A stretch of 64,000 nt of DNA from the NCBI GenBank assembly GCA_943371245.1, contig CALRTY020000009.1:53074-117073 (forward strand), given 5' to 3'. This stretch comes from UBA5018 sp947463165 (GTDB taxonomy: Bacteria; Cyanobacteriota; Cyanobacteriia; PCC-6307; Cyanobiaceae). Of this stretch, positions 25,715 through 34,826 are shown piece by piece. The translations under genes and the position numbers were made by a program. Below the pieces are notes generated by a model, which saw only the letters and a list, made by a program, of their open reading frames with translations, made no database searches and was not told where the DNA came from. Every line of letters starts with the position of its first letter. Position 1 is the stretch's first letter.

Positions 25715-26936
25715 TCTGGCTCAATTGCATTAGCCCCGCCAGGCACAGCGCCGACACGCTGAACCAGAGCCCCAGGCCATGGCCCTGTTTATCGAGGGCC
25801 ATGCCCGCCAGCAGCGGTGCCCCGAAGGCACTGATGGCGAAGCATTGGGAGAACAGCGCCATCGCCAGGCCCTGGTGTGGCTCTGGCGTGAGTTCGATCA
25901 CCGCCTCGGTGGCAATCGGCAGGAAAGCAGCTTCCCCCAGGGCCAGGGGGAACTGGGCGGCGATCACCAGGGCGATCCCCTGCTGGCTGAGGGCCGAGAC
26001 GGCCAGCAGGGCGGTGCCCAGGGAGAAGCAGAGCAAACTCATTTTCAGCCCTACAGCCACAGGTTTCCTAGCCAGTGCTTGGCCGACTGGCCACTGGATC
26101 AACAGCAGCAGACCCAGTTGCAGGGCCATTAACAGTGCTCCCAAACTGGTGGGCAAGGGGTCGCGGGCCAGGCCTCCGCGCACTATATCGAGGGGCAGGG
26201 CGCTCTGCATCAAGGCCGGCAAGCTGGTGCACACCAGGGTGATGATGAGTATTGGCAGCAGTGGTGGCAGCCATTCACTCCAGCCATTTCCTGGCAATCC
26301 AGGAGTGCGAGTGGCGGGTTGGGGTAGGGGTTTGAGCAGTAGCAGTAGCCCCATGATGATCACGCAGGCCATATCCACCACATAGATCCCCCGCAACTGG
26401 CCAGCTGCGGCGAATCCAGCTCCGATCAGGGCGCCGGCTGCTATCCCGGCGGCATCGGCACTACGCACGAGCGCATAACCCCTGGCCGACGGGATCGGGC
26501 GGGGGCCCCCTGCGCAGGTCAGGGGTACAGCCAGTTCGATCGCGGGCCAGTAGAGCCCCATCGCTAGGCCAATCAGCAGTTGCCCCTGGGCGTAGGTGTG
26601 AAAGTTTGTGGCTACCAACAGCCGGCTATCTCCCGCCAGGGCGGCCAGCACCGCCAGCAGCACCGGCCCGCCGCAGTTGCAGCCGCGATCCAGCAGCAGA
26701 CCACTTAGCAAGCGCCCGACCGTGCCCGCCAGGGCCGCCAGGGCCAGGCCCTGGGTAACGCTGGAGGCCGTAAACGCCTGCTGGTCAAACACCAGCGGGG
26801 TGAGATAGAGAACCCCGCCAGCACCCAGGGAGGCAATGGCGCGCAGGATGGTTAGTTCGCGCAGGGGCGCGGGAAACTGGGAGAACCACAAGCGCCCTGC
26901 GGTCACCGCCTGTGCCTGTTTCACTGGCTGCGTCAA
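25683..26936 (-). CDS. Major facilitator superfamily transporter
   Basis: A protein of up to 417 residues with about 12 hydrophobic helices; the loop between helices 2 and 3 carries the MFS-type GRLLSGLLLDRG motif. The substrate cannot be read from sequence. The start is uncertain: TTG 26936 is the longest, GTG 26906 (VTAGRLWF) is also reasonable. It is divergent from the DUF1400 hydrolase gene, with only about 20-50 bp between the starts, so the two may share a control region. Confidence 0.82.
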   Translation of the reverse strand: MTQPVKQAQAVTAGRLWFSQFPAPLRELTILRAIASLGAGGVLYLTPLVFDQQAFTASSVTQGLALAALAGTVGRLLSGLLLDRGCNCGGPVLLAVLAALAGDSRLLVATNFHTYAQGQLLIGLAMGLYWPAIELAVPLTCAGGPRPIPSARGYALVRSADAAGIAAGALIGAGFAAAGQLRGIYVVDMACVIIMGLLLLLKPLPQPATRTPGLPGNGWSEWLPPLLPILIITLVCTSLPALMQSALPLDIVRGGLARDPLPTSLGALLMALQLGLLLLIQWPVGQALARKPVAVGLKMSLLCFSLGTALLAVSALSQQGIALVIAAQFPLALGEAAFLPIATEAVIELTPEPHQGLAMALFSQCFAISAFGAPLLAGMALDKQGHGLGLWFSVSALCLAGLMQLSQIRPRKPATGT

Positions 26937-26956
26937 GAGCTGGGGGGGGCGACTGG

Positions 26957-28699
26957 ATGGCGCTGGCCCGTTTGCTCGCCAGGCCTTTCATCAGTCTGCT
27001 GTTTGCCGGTCTGCTGCCTCTGCTGTCGCCGCCACCACCCGCCTGTGCCGCCCAGCAGCTGCGGCTGCAGTTGGATGGTTTGCAATTGCCGATCGATCTA
27101 CGCGAGTTGGAGGCCTGGAGCGGCAATCCCGCCGCTGCCCAGGGGGAGCTGGCGATCTGGCTCAACCTGCTGGAGCCCAGCAGTCGCCTGGGCCTAAAAC
27201 GGCTGTTGAACGCACCAGTGATTCGCGATCGCAGCTTTGGTAGCCAATTGCTGGGCAGCTGGAGCGGAGATCAGATGCTCAAGCAGTTGGCTGAGCTGCT
27301 CGCCTGTGGCGAGGGTTGCAACACCGATCGCTTGGTGCTCACCACCCTGCAGCGGTTGCTGCAAAGCCAAACCAGTGTTTCCACTATCGAGCTGCTGCGC
27401 GCCTTGCCGGTGGAGCGGCTCACCCTGGATCTCGATGATCTGTTGGCTTTAGCCTCCCAGTGGCGGCAACAATTGCAAGCCCAACGCCAGGGTTTCCAGC
27501 GCCTGCAGAGCCTGGCGCTACCGCTGCGCCAATACCGGCCACCCCTGCTACCGGCCGATGCAGCCCTGCTGCCCAGGCGGTTGCAACTGCCGGTGGCCCA
27601 TCGCCAAGCGCCGCTGCCGCTCGAGCTGTGGCCCAGTGCCAATCCACAGGTGGGGCCCTGGCTACTGCTGATGCCGGGCCTTGGCGGTGATCCAGAACAG
27701 CTCAATTGGCTGGCGGCCGCTCTGGCGGAGCAGGGCTGGCCTGTTGTGCTGATGGAACATCCAGGTAGCGACTCCGCCGCCATCCAGGACTCCTTCGCGG
27801 GCAACAGACCTTTTCCGGGAGCCGAAAGTTTGCGGGATCGGCTGGCCGATGTGGAGGCGGTGCTGGCGGCCCAGCGCCATGGTGCTCTCGGCGAGCTGGG
27901 GCCTGGTCGGGCTGGCAGCCAGGGGGTTGTGCTGATGGGCCATTCCCTGGGCGGTCTGGTGGCGTTGATGGCCGCTGGCATGCCGCCAGAACCGGGTCTG
28001 GCAAACCGCTGTGGCCGCGCCCTGAATCACTTACCCGTGATCAATATCTCCAGACTGTTGCAGTGCCAAATCCCCCAGCTGCCAGCACCTGGCCCTGCCA
28101 AACATGCTGGGTCTGGCGGGGCCCTGCCAGGACAGCCCTCTGGCTTGCCTGCCACTGCCACTGCCACTGCCACTGCCACTGCCACTGCAACTGCCACTGC
28201 AACTGCAACTGCAACTGCTGGTCAAGTAGCTGCTGTTGCGCTTTCGCGTCCACCGGTAATCGCGGTGGTTGTCTACAACAGTTTTGGCAGTTTGCTGTGG
28301 CCCGCCGCTGGCCTGGCTCCCCTCAAGGTGCCGGTGTTGATGGTGGGGGGCAGTCTGGATTTGATCACTCCGCCTATTGTTGAACAACTGCCTGTCTTCC
28401 TGCATAGCGGCCATCTCCGCAGTCGCTTGGTGCTAGTGCAGGGGGCCAGTCACTTTTCGCCGGTGCGTCTGACCCGCGATAGTAAGGCCCTATTTCGGTT
28501 GGGGGATGAATTGGTGGGGATTGATCCATTAAGGGTGCAGAGTCTGCTGCTAAATGTCACCAGCGAATTCCTTGTAAGCCTGGCACAGCCCCTGCTTTTG
28601 TCACCTCAACTCAGGCAGCAGCAGGGCATCAGCGCCTATGTGCTCGATCGCCAGCAGGCCCGGTTCTGGTGGCGCCGCCTCGATAAGCTATGGCCCTGA
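26957..28699 (+). CDS. DUF1400-containing alpha/beta hydrolase
   Basis: A 580-residue secreted or membrane-anchored hydrolase. It has a signal peptide (LLFAGLLPLLSPPPPACAA), an N-terminal DUF1400 helical domain (about 30-190), then an alpha/beta hydrolase with nucleophile elbow GHSLGG, oxyanion-type LLLMPGLGGDP, a late VLMVGGSLDLITPP (Asp) and GASHFSP (His). Lipase or PAF-acetylhydrolase-like activity is inferred. Before the acid residue is an Ala-Thr dipeptide run of about 20 residues encoded by a 6-nt repeat. ATG 26957 gives the signal peptide. Confidence 0.83.
   Translation: MALARLLARPFISLLFAGLLPLLSPPPPACAAQQLRLQLDGLQLPIDLRELEAWSGNPAAAQGELAIWLNLLEPSSRLGLKRLLNAPVIRDRSFGSQLLGSWSGDQMLKQLAELLACGEGCNTDRLVLTTLQRLLQSQTSVSTIELLRALPVERLTLDLDDLLALASQWRQQLQAQRQGFQRLQSLALPLRQYRPPLLPADAALLPRRLQLPVAHRQAPLPLELWPSANPQVGPWLLLMPGLGGDPEQLNWLAAALAEQGWPVVLMEHPGSDSAAIQDSFAGNRPFPGAESLRDRLADVEAVLAAQRHGALGELGPGRAGSQGVVLMGHSLGGLVALMAAGMPPEPGLANRCGRALNHLPVINISRLLQCQIPQLPAPGPAKHAGSGGALPGQPSGLPATATATATATATATATATATATAGQVAAVALSRPPVIAVVVYNSFGSLLWPAAGLAPLKVPVLMVGGSLDLITPPIVEQLPVFLHSGHLRSRLVLVQGASHFSPVRLTRDSKALFRLGDELVGIDPLRVQSLLLNVTSEFLVSLAQPLLLSPQLRQQQGISAYVLDRQQARFWWRRLDKLWP
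28150..28218. repeat. Hexanucleotide (GCCACT/GCAACT) microsatellite within a gene
   Basis: Eleven or so copies of a 6-nt unit in frame inside the DUF1400 hydrolase gene, encoding (Ala-Thr)n. Copies differ by a C/A change at one position. Each gain or loss of a unit would change the loop by two residues without a frameshift. Confidence 0.9.
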
Positions 28700-28742
28700 T
28701 CAGATTTTATTGCTGCGTTTTAGTCGTACCTCATTCTGCATT

Positions 28743-28854
28743 AGGGCATCTCGAAAAATACCAAGGTCCACCCCTGCAGTGCTTTGATAAGCGTTACAGC
28801 GACCAGCCGGCTCTTCGCTGAAGGGAACTGGATGGGCGATTTTTGAAGTTTCCT
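28743..28854. repeat. Dispersed MITE-like repeat, copy C
   Basis: Starts AGGGCATCTCGAAAAATACC and ends GGATGGGCGATTTTTGAAG, with AAGCGTTACAGCGACCAGCC in the centre. It sits between the DUF1400 hydrolase gene and a convergent permease gene. Confidence 0.8.
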
Positions 28855-28875
28855 TTAGTCGTAGCTGATTCTTAT

Positions 28876-29910
28876 TTAGTCGTAGCTTACTCTGGGATCT
28901 ATCATGGCTACCAGCATGTCAACACTTACGGTTACCAGCACAACCAAACTGGAGATCACCACCACAATCCCCTGGACCAAAGGATAATCCCGCTGGCCGA
29001 TTGCCTCCTGCAGCCGTGAGGCGATCCCCGGCCAGGAGTAGGTAACCTCAATCAGCAGGGCGCCGCCAATCAACGAGGCCACGGTAATGCCGGTGATCGT
29101 GAGCACTGGCAGCAGGGCATTGGGCAGGGCATGGCGCAATACCACCCGCGTTTCGCTAAGGCCACGGCTGCGGGCCGCTTCTACATAATCGGAGCCGAGG
29201 GCCCGGTGGAGGTTAAGCCGCAGGGCATTGGCAAAAATGCCACTCAGTAGCAGCGCCAGGGTGCCAGCTGGCAGGATCAGGTGTCTCAATGTTCCGCCAA
29301 GTTGCTGCCATTGGCCGCTGCGCAGGCCCTCCAGCAGGCTGTCGAATAGATAGAAACCACTGCCTTGGGGCGGCAACAGGGTGGCCGGAAAGCGCCCACC
29401 AACCGGTAGCCAGCCCAGCCAGACGGCAAATAGCAACTGCATGGCCATTGCCGCCCAAAAAGGTGGCAGGGCGTAGGTGCCGATGCCATACAGCCTGCCG
29501 GCCAAATCGAGGCGCCCCTCCGGCCTGGCGATGCCGCTGAAACCCACCGCCAGTCCCACCACGGCAGCCAGGATTAGGGCCACAGATCCCAGCTCAAGGC
29601 TGGCGGGCAGGCTGTCGCGAATCACACCCATCACCGGCTCTTGGTTGGTGAGGGAACTGCCCAGATCACCGTTCAATAATTGCCAGAGGTAGTGGCCGTA
29701 TTGCTCGAACAAGGGCCGATTCAAGCCCAGTTGCACCCGCAGGGCCTCCCGGGCCGCTGCCGGTGCACGGGTGCCCAGCAGGGCATCGATCGGATCCCCC
29801 GGTGCCAGGCGCAGGAGCAGAAAAACCAAGCTGGCGATCAGCCACAGCATCAGGGGCGCCAGGGCCACTCGCGTCGCCAAATAGCGCAGCAGGGCGCGGT
29901 GACGGCTCAT
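28876..29910 (-). CDS. ABC transporter permease, DppB/NikB type
   Basis: A 344-residue inner-membrane permease of the peptide/nickel uptake class. N-terminal ATRVALAPLMLWLIASLVFLLLRLAPGDPID is typical of DppB, and the EAA loop is DYVEAARSRGLSETRVVLRHALPNAL. About six membrane segments. It overlaps the upstream substrate-binding gene by 4 nt. No second permease (DppC) or ATPase gene is adjacent, so partners must be elsewhere. Confidence 0.92.
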   Translation of the reverse strand: MSRHRALLRYLATRVALAPLMLWLIASLVFLLLRLAPGDPIDALLGTRAPAAAREALRVQLGLNRPLFEQYGHYLWQLLNGDLGSSLTNQEPVMGVIRDSLPASLELGSVALILAAVVGLAVGFSGIARPEGRLDLAGRLYGIGTYALPPFWAAMAMQLLFAVWLGWLPVGGRFPATLLPPQGSGFYLFDSLLEGLRSGQWQQLGGTLRHLILPAGTLALLLSGIFANALRLNLHRALGSDYVEAARSRGLSETRVVLRHALPNALLPVLTITGITVASLIGGALLIEVTYSWPGIASRLQEAIGQRDYPLVQGIVVVISSLVVLVTVSVDMLVAMIDPRVSYD

Positions 29911-31532
29911 CGCTGGCTACCGGTGGCAAGGGGAATGTGTAGTTCCTGCAGCAGCAACCGGCCAGAACCGTCGTATTGGGGACGGCTGAGCGGCGGCCTG
30001 GCCCAGGCCCTGGGGGCCACCAGCCACAGGGGAATGTAGGGCGTGGCGGCGGCCACCTGGCTCTGTATTTGAGCTAACTGGCCATGGCGCGCCGGCCCCT
30101 CCAGCGCCGCACTCTGTTGCAGCTTCGCCTCCAGGCCCGGGGCCGTCCAGAAACTACCGCTGGCGGCACTGGCCCCCTTCAAGCAGCGCTGGTCTTGGGC
30201 TTGCTCGCAGCTCAGCAGCGGTGTCAGGTAATTGTCGGCATCGGGGAAATCGCCCATCCAATCCAGCAGGATCAGCTCAAAGGCCCCATCCCCCAACTGC
30301 CTGTAGGCGGTGGTGGCTTCCATGCCGTTGAGCTCCAATTGCAGGCAATCGCCCAGGTCTTGGCGCACCTGGGCCTGCCAGGTGAGGGCAAACAGGCGGT
30401 CTGTGGGGATGTTGGTGCGGAAGGTGAGCGGCAGGCTGAGCACCTTGCCGCCACAAAAGCCCGCCTGGCGGTAGAGCTGCCTGGCCCGTTTTGGGTTGTA
30501 GCTGGGCCAGGCCTTGGCAGCCGCCCCGGCCAGGCTGGGGGGCACCAGAGTGAGCAGCGGATCCCGCAGCCCCAGGCTCACCCTGCGGCTGATCAGCTCT
30601 CGATCCAGGCTCAGGGCCAGGGCCTGGCGTAGACGCCAATCCACCAGGGGCGGCTGGTCCGAGAGCAGGGTCAGATAGCCAATCTCCAGGGCTGGTCCCA
30701 CCCCCTCCAGCAAACCGCCGCTGCTGGCCTGGCGGTGCAGGGCGGCCTGCTGGTCGATCTCGAGGCTGGTGGATAGCAGTACATCCACCTCGCCGCTCTG
30801 CAGGGCACCAAACAGGGCGGTGGAATTGCTCAGCGCCACCAGATCCAAACCGCTGTTGGCCGGTTTGCGGCCCCAGTAGCCCTGAAATGGCTCCAGCCGT
30901 TGCTGCTGGGGAGTGAAGCTGGCCAGGCGATAGGGCCCTGTGCCGACAAAGCCGCTGTTCAGCAGCTTGTTGGTGTAGGCGCGGTATGCCCTCGGCGACA
31001 CCGGTGTGAGATTGATGGCGCTGAGCAGCTGGGGCAGGGCGCTATAGGGCTGCTTGAGACGCAGCTCGATTTCATGGCTGCCGGTGGCGCGCACGTCGGC
31101 GACCCGATCCCCCAGCAGATAGCTGAGCTTGCCGATGGCCAGAAACCGCTTCAGGCTGAACACCATGGCGGCCGCATTGAAGGGCGTGCCGTCGTGGAAG
31201 CGCAAGCCCCGGCGCAGTTTCAGCCTGGCCCGCAGCCGATCGCTCGATAGCTGGGGCAGCCCGCTGGCCAGGCGCGATTCCAGTTGCCCTTTGGGGTTGA
31301 TCGCGTAGAGGGGTTCGCCGATGGCGCTGAGTAGCTGCATTGCCCCCACCGTGTAGGCACCGGCGGGATCGACGCTGTCAATGCGGCTCTTGCTGGCCAC
31401 TACCAGGTGGCCGGCGGCCCGGGGCGGTGGGCCCAGGAGGCCGCAGCCGCCGATCAGGGGGGTGAGGCTTAGGGCCATCAGGCCCATCACCCTGGCGGCA
31501 GCCCGGTATGGCAGCAGCAAAGGGGCTTCCAC
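29907..31532 (-). CDS. ABC transporter substrate-binding lipoprotein, family 5
   Basis: A protein of about 541 residues of the peptide/nickel-binding SBP family 5. A signal peptide (RAAARVMGLMALSLTPLIGGC) ends in a lipobox Cys. Family features are LVVASKSRIDSVDPAGAYT, LKLRRGLRFHDGTPFNAAAMVFSLKR and YRAYTNKLLNSGFVGTGPYRL. GTG 31532 was chosen because it keeps the basic residues before the hydrophobic core; a TTG lies at 31550. It delivers substrate to the DppB-type permease whose gene follows directly. Confidence 0.88.
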   Translation of the reverse strand: MEAPLLLPYRAAARVMGLMALSLTPLIGGCGLLGPPPRAAGHLVVASKSRIDSVDPAGAYTVGAMQLLSAIGEPLYAINPKGQLESRLASGLPQLSSDRLRARLKLRRGLRFHDGTPFNAAAMVFSLKRFLAIGKLSYLLGDRVADVRATGSHEIELRLKQPYSALPQLLSAINLTPVSPRAYRAYTNKLLNSGFVGTGPYRLASFTPQQQRLEPFQGYWGRKPANSGLDLVALSNSTALFGALQSGEVDVLLSTSLEIDQQAALHRQASSGGLLEGVGPALEIGYLTLLSDQPPLVDWRLRQALALSLDRELISRRVSLGLRDPLLTLVPPSLAGAAAKAWPSYNPKRARQLYRQAGFCGGKVLSLPLTFRTNIPTDRLFALTWQAQVRQDLGDCLQLELNGMEATTAYRQLGDGAFELILLDWMGDFPDADNYLTPLLSCEQAQDQRCLKGASAASGSFWTAPGLEAKLQQSAALEGPARHGQLAQIQSQVAAATPYIPLWLVAPRAWARPPLSRPQYDGSGRLLLQELHIPLATGSQR

Positions 31533-31554
31533 TAAGGCCCCCCCATTCAAAGAC

Positions 31555-31779
31555 TCAGTCCAGGCGGACAGGGCGGTGATTCACCTTGGTGACCACCTGT
31601 TGCAGGGACATTTCAAATACTTGGGAGCCCTCGCGAGTCAAGGGCCAGGGGCGCAGCCAGCAGCGGTCGTGGGAGGCATCGACGCCAATGACTTGGTAGA
31701 CCTGCTCGTCGTCGGCGATGCGGATGCAATCGCCCTGGCAAAGCAAAGCTGTGGATGTGCTGGGAATGGCTGTGGTCAT
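31555..31779 (-). CDS. Conserved small hypothetical protein
   Basis: A 74-residue protein: ALLCQGDCIRIADDEQVYQVIGVDASHDRCWLRPWPL followed by a helix-like EMSLQQVVTKVN. The pattern resembles a small SH3-like barrel. No name is known to me. ATG 31779 is clear, and it lies 22 bp before the substrate-binding protein gene on the same strand. Confidence 0.65.
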   Translation of the reverse strand: MTTAIPSTSTALLCQGDCIRIADDEQVYQVIGVDASHDRCWLRPWPLTREGSQVFEMSLQQVVTKVNHRPVRLD

Positions 31780-31882
31780 AAATGGGGTTAGTTGGGGGTC
31801 ATGCTGCGGGGGGTTACAGGGCTCAAGTGTTCGTCACGATACAAAAAATGGCAGCGGTGAGCGGACAGAGACCTGAGCGGCG

Positions 31883-31945
31883 ATTGCCAGGAAGACCCAG
31901 ATTGCAAGGGAGACCCAGATTGCAAGGGAGACCCAATTGCGACAG
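31883..31945. repeat. 18-nt tandem repeat
   Basis: GATTGCAAGGGAGACCCA occurs twice perfectly, with diverged units on each side (GATTGCCAGGAAGACCCA; ATTGCGACAGGCACCGA). The surrounding 31780-32247 gap, upstream of a small gene and downstream of hom, contains no recognised gene. Confidence 0.8.
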
Positions 31946-32247
31946 GCACCGATTGCAGCAGGCCCTGGGACGGGTTGGAGACGGCTGGAAGGCCTTGATG
32001 TCTCCGGGGGCAGATTTGGGGGTGGGTAAGGACCTCTTAAGAATTTCTTCCAATCTGCCCCAACCCGGCCTTTCTAGCCAGAGGCAGCTAGGTAACTGTT
32101 CGTTTTTCGTGATCGTTTGCTGACCCACTGGCCATCCAGCTCGGCTGGCGGGCTGCCCCGCTCCTGGCCGCCAGGCTCCAAACCGCAATAGCGGTAGGGC
32201 CTGGGCGGCGCTCGGGGGCCAGCTGCCCCCTCGGGAGGGAATCCGGC

Positions 32248-33603
32248 TTAAAGGGTGCGCAGGCAGGCGGCTACTGCGGCCACCTCCTCCAGGGCCGCTA
32301 TGTCCGTCAGCGCCGCCCGGAAGCGAGCTTCCGACACCTCATGGGTGATCACCACGATTTCGGCGTCGGCTGGGGCCAGCCCCTGCAGCCCAGCGCCTAG
32401 GGCACCGCCGGCCTGCTCGAACTGCATGATCGATTGGATCGATACCCCCGCTTCCCCGAAGCAGGTGCCGATCTTGCCAATCACGCCCGGTTGATCGCTG
32501 GTCTGCAGCCGCACATAGTTGCGGTGACTGGTGAAGCTGCTATCCACCAGGCGGCAGGGCCGCCAGCTGTTCGCCGCCAACAGCGGATCCAGGGGCGCCT
32601 GGAGCTGGTTTCCGCTCACGTGTTGGATGCCGGCGATGTTGAGGATGTCGGCCACCACGGCGGAGGCGGTGGGTCCGGCACCGGCGCCAGGTCCGTAGAA
32701 CATCACCTGGCCCACTGGATCGCCCTCCACCAGGATGGCGTTGTTGACGCCGTGCACCCCCGCCAGCGGGTGCTGCTTGGGCAGCAGGGTGGGATGAACC
32801 CTCACATCCAGCAGTTGGCAGTCGCTGCCCTCCTGGTTTGCGCTGCCCAGGTGCTGGGCAACGGCCAGCAGTTTCACCACATAGCCCAGTTGGGCTGCAT
32901 AGGCCACATCGCGGGCATCTAGGCGATCGATCCCCTCGGTGGGGATGGCGGCCCGCTCGATCGGACCGCCGTAGGCCAGGCCACTGAGGATGGCAATTTT
33001 GTCCGCCGCGTCGCCTCCCTGCACGTCGGCGGCCGGGTCGGCCTCCGCATAGCCGAGGCGCTGGGCGTCGGCGAGCACCTCGGCGTAGGCGGCTCCCTCC
33101 GCCGCCATGCGGCTGAGGATGTAATTGGTGGTGCCGTTGATGATGCCGCTCACCCGCTGGATGCGGTTGGCCCCCAGGGACTGCTTCAGCGGTTCGATGA
33201 TCGGGATGCCGCCGCCCACCGCCGCTTCGATCAACACGTAAACGCCCTTGGCGGCGGCGGCGGCGGCTATCTCCTGGCCGTAGCGGGCGATCACGGCCTT
33301 GTTGGCGGTGACCACGGGCTTGCCGGCGGCAATGGCCCTGAGGATCAAGCTGCGGGCGGGCTCCAGTCCCCCCATCACCTCCACCACGATGTCCACCGCC
33401 GGGTCGTCCACCACGGCGTTGGCATCGGTGGACAGCAGTTCGGCGGGCAGCTCCAGAGCTCGCGGCCGATTGAGATCGCGCACAGCGACCCGCCGCAACT
33501 CCAGTTCGCCCACCAGGGGATGGCGGCCGCTGGGGCTGGCCAGAATGCCGGCAACGCCTGCCCCCACCGTGCCGAGGCCGAGCAAGCCGATGCCGATGGT
33601 CAT
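32248..33603 (-). CDS. hom: Homoserine dehydrogenase
   Basis: A 451-residue NAD(P)H-dependent enzyme that reduces aspartate semialdehyde to homoserine, the branch to threonine and methionine. The N-terminal IGIGLLGLGTVGAGVAGIL binds nucleotide; the catalytic region is ILSGLAYGG and the KIGTCFGEAGVSIQSIMQFE stretch is a C-terminal ACT domain for threonine feedback. INGTTNYILSRM is the family signature. ATG 33603. Length is normal for the monofunctional ACT-containing type. Confidence 0.95.
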   Translation of the reverse strand: MTIGIGLLGLGTVGAGVAGILASPSGRHPLVGELELRRVAVRDLNRPRALELPAELLSTDANAVVDDPAVDIVVEVMGGLEPARSLILRAIAAGKPVVTANKAVIARYGQEIAAAAAAKGVYVLIEAAVGGGIPIIEPLKQSLGANRIQRVSGIINGTTNYILSRMAAEGAAYAEVLADAQRLGYAEADPAADVQGGDAADKIAILSGLAYGGPIERAAIPTEGIDRLDARDVAYAAQLGYVVKLLAVAQHLGSANQEGSDCQLLDVRVHPTLLPKQHPLAGVHGVNNAILVEGDPVGQVMFYGPGAGAGPTASAVVADILNIAGIQHVSGNQLQAPLDPLLAANSWRPCRLVDSSFTSHRNYVRLQTSDQPGVIGKIGTCFGEAGVSIQSIMQFEQAGGALGAGLQGLAPADAEIVVITHEVSEARFRAALTDIAALEEVAAVAACLRTL

Positions 33604-33637
33604 GCGCTGGGAGTGGCTGGGGTTTTGATCCTATAAA

Positions 33638-34096
33638 TCATGCCGCCAGGGCCTGGGCCTGGGCCTGCATCAGCTTGAGGATGTTCAGGAAGCCATTGGC
33701 CCGCGAGGGGGTGAGGCTGGCCTGCAGCCCCGTGGCGGCGATGAAGCTGGGATCGATGGCGATCACCCGCTCCGGGCTCAGCCCTTCCAGCCCCTCGATC
33801 AGCAGGGCCAGCAGTCCCTTGGTGATCACCGCATCCGCATCGCCCCGCCAGTGGATTTTGCCCTGCTGCAGCTGCCCCACCACATAAACGTTCGAGACGC
33901 AGCCCTTCACCTTGAAGGGCTCATTGCGAAACTCTGCGGGCAGGGGCTCCAGTTTCTTGGCCAGCCAGAGCACGTACTCATAGCGCCGTTTGGGATCGGT
34001 GCTGCTGGCCAGGCGCGCCACGATTTGATCGAGGTTGGCACTGCCACTGCCACTGCCACTGCCACTACCAGTGCCGCTAGCACTGCCACTGGTCAT
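33638..34096 (-). CDS. sufE: SufE family cysteine desulfurase activator
   Basis: A 152-residue protein. The active-site Cys lies in VKGCVSNVYV; YEYVLWLAKKLEPLP and GLEGLSPERVIAIDP are family segments. SufE accepts persulfide sulfur from SufS for Fe-S cluster assembly. The N-terminus is a (GS)n tract, SGTGSGSGSGSGSAN, encoded by a 6-nt repeat and likely disordered. ATG 34096 is chosen; GTG 34117 is also in frame within repetitive DNA. Confidence 0.92.
   Translation of the reverse strand: MTSGSASGTGSGSGSGSGSANLDQIVARLASSTDPKRRYEYVLWLAKKLEPLPAEFRNEPFKVKGCVSNVYVVGQLQQGKIHWRGDADAVITKGLLALLIEGLEGLSPERVIAIDPSFIAATGLQASLTPSRANGFLNILKLMQAQAQALAA
34030..34076. repeat. Hexanucleotide microsatellite at the 5' end of sufE
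   Basis: CTGCCA repeats about seven times in frame, giving the Gly-Ser run at the SufE N-terminus. It is the same kind of unit as the one in the DUF1400 hydrolase gene. Confidence 0.85.
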
Positions 34097-34215
34097 CGTT
34101 GACTGCTCATCGCTCACTGGTCAGGGCTCACTGGTCAGGGCTGACCGGTCATTGCTGAGCGGTCATCGCTCAATATTCAACTTTGGCTGCTGATCGCTCG
34201 CTATTGATCGGCCAT
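34092..34215. repeat. Degenerate repeat upstream of sufE
   Basis: Units such as CACTGGTCAGGGCT (twice, perfect), GACCGGTCATTGCTGAG and CGGTCATCGCTCA repeat at 14-18 nt. The tract covers the whole gap between sufE and the next gene upstream, so the sufE promoter must lie within or beyond it. Confidence 0.65.
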
Positions 34216-34239
34216 CGGCTCACCGGCCCATCGCCAAGG

Positions 34240-34743
34240 TCATCGCTGCCGGCGTCGGCTCCAGCGCCAGCCGCCGCAGCCCGCCAGCAGCGTTAAGCCC
34301 GCCAGGGCCAGGGGCTGGGCGCCAGCCAGCAGGCCTTGGATCGATAAACCGCCTGGGAACCAGCCAGGCTGGGTACGACTCAGCTGGGCGGCGCCCTGGG
34401 CCGGCAGTTCCAGGTAGTCGCGGTGGCCCGGGCCTCGATCCACCTGCAATTCCCAATCACCGCCCGCCGCCCCCGGCAACTGGAAGCGCAGTTGGCCCCT
34501 GGCATCGGTGTGACCAATCTCGATGCCCGCACCGCCGCTGGGGGGTACCAGGCGCACCGCGGCGTTGCTGGCCGGTTCACCGTTACCAAAGCGGCTTTCC
34601 AGCCGCAGGGTATTAGTGAGGCCGCTCAGTCGCTCCAGGCTGCTCTCGATGGCGTGGGCCCTGGCAGCTGATTGGCCGCTGGCCAGGGCTAAGGCCGCGC
34701 CTAGGGCGGTAGTGCGCAGGGCCAGGCCAAAAGCTCGGTTCAC
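34240..34743 (-). CDS. Secreted protein with a carboxypeptidase-regulatory-like domain
   Basis: A protein of about 167 residues: signal peptide (FGLALRTTALGAALALASGQSAARAHA), a beta-sandwich-like domain with RLESRFGNGEPASNAAVRLVPP, GHTDARGQLRFQLP and WELQVDRGPGHRDYLEL, then a C-terminal hydrophobic helix and a basic WRWSRRRQR end. The middle resembles Ig-like or CarboxypepD_reg-like domains seen in periplasmic metal-uptake accessory proteins; the actual role is unknown. GTG 34743 is chosen since codons upstream are repeat-derived (NPLSLVNPLSLV). Confidence 0.6.
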   Translation of the reverse strand: MNRAFGLALRTTALGAALALASGQSAARAHAIESSLERLSGLTNTLRLESRFGNGEPASNAAVRLVPPSGGAGIEIGHTDARGQLRFQLPGAAGGDWELQVDRGPGHRDYLELPAQGAAQLSRTQPGWFPGGLSIQGLLAGAQPLALAGLTLLAGCGGWRWSRRRQR

Positions 34744-34826
34744 GGCGAATAACGGTGCGTGGGAACAGGCGCTCACCAGTGAAAGCGGGTTTACCAGTGA
34801 AAGAGGGTTCACGGGGAAGAGGCGCT

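Noticed and set aside
31782..32123. 113-codon open frame on the plus strand between a small gene and hom
   Set aside because: It runs through an 18-nt repeat tract and has no recognisable domain; the open frame follows from the repeat period.
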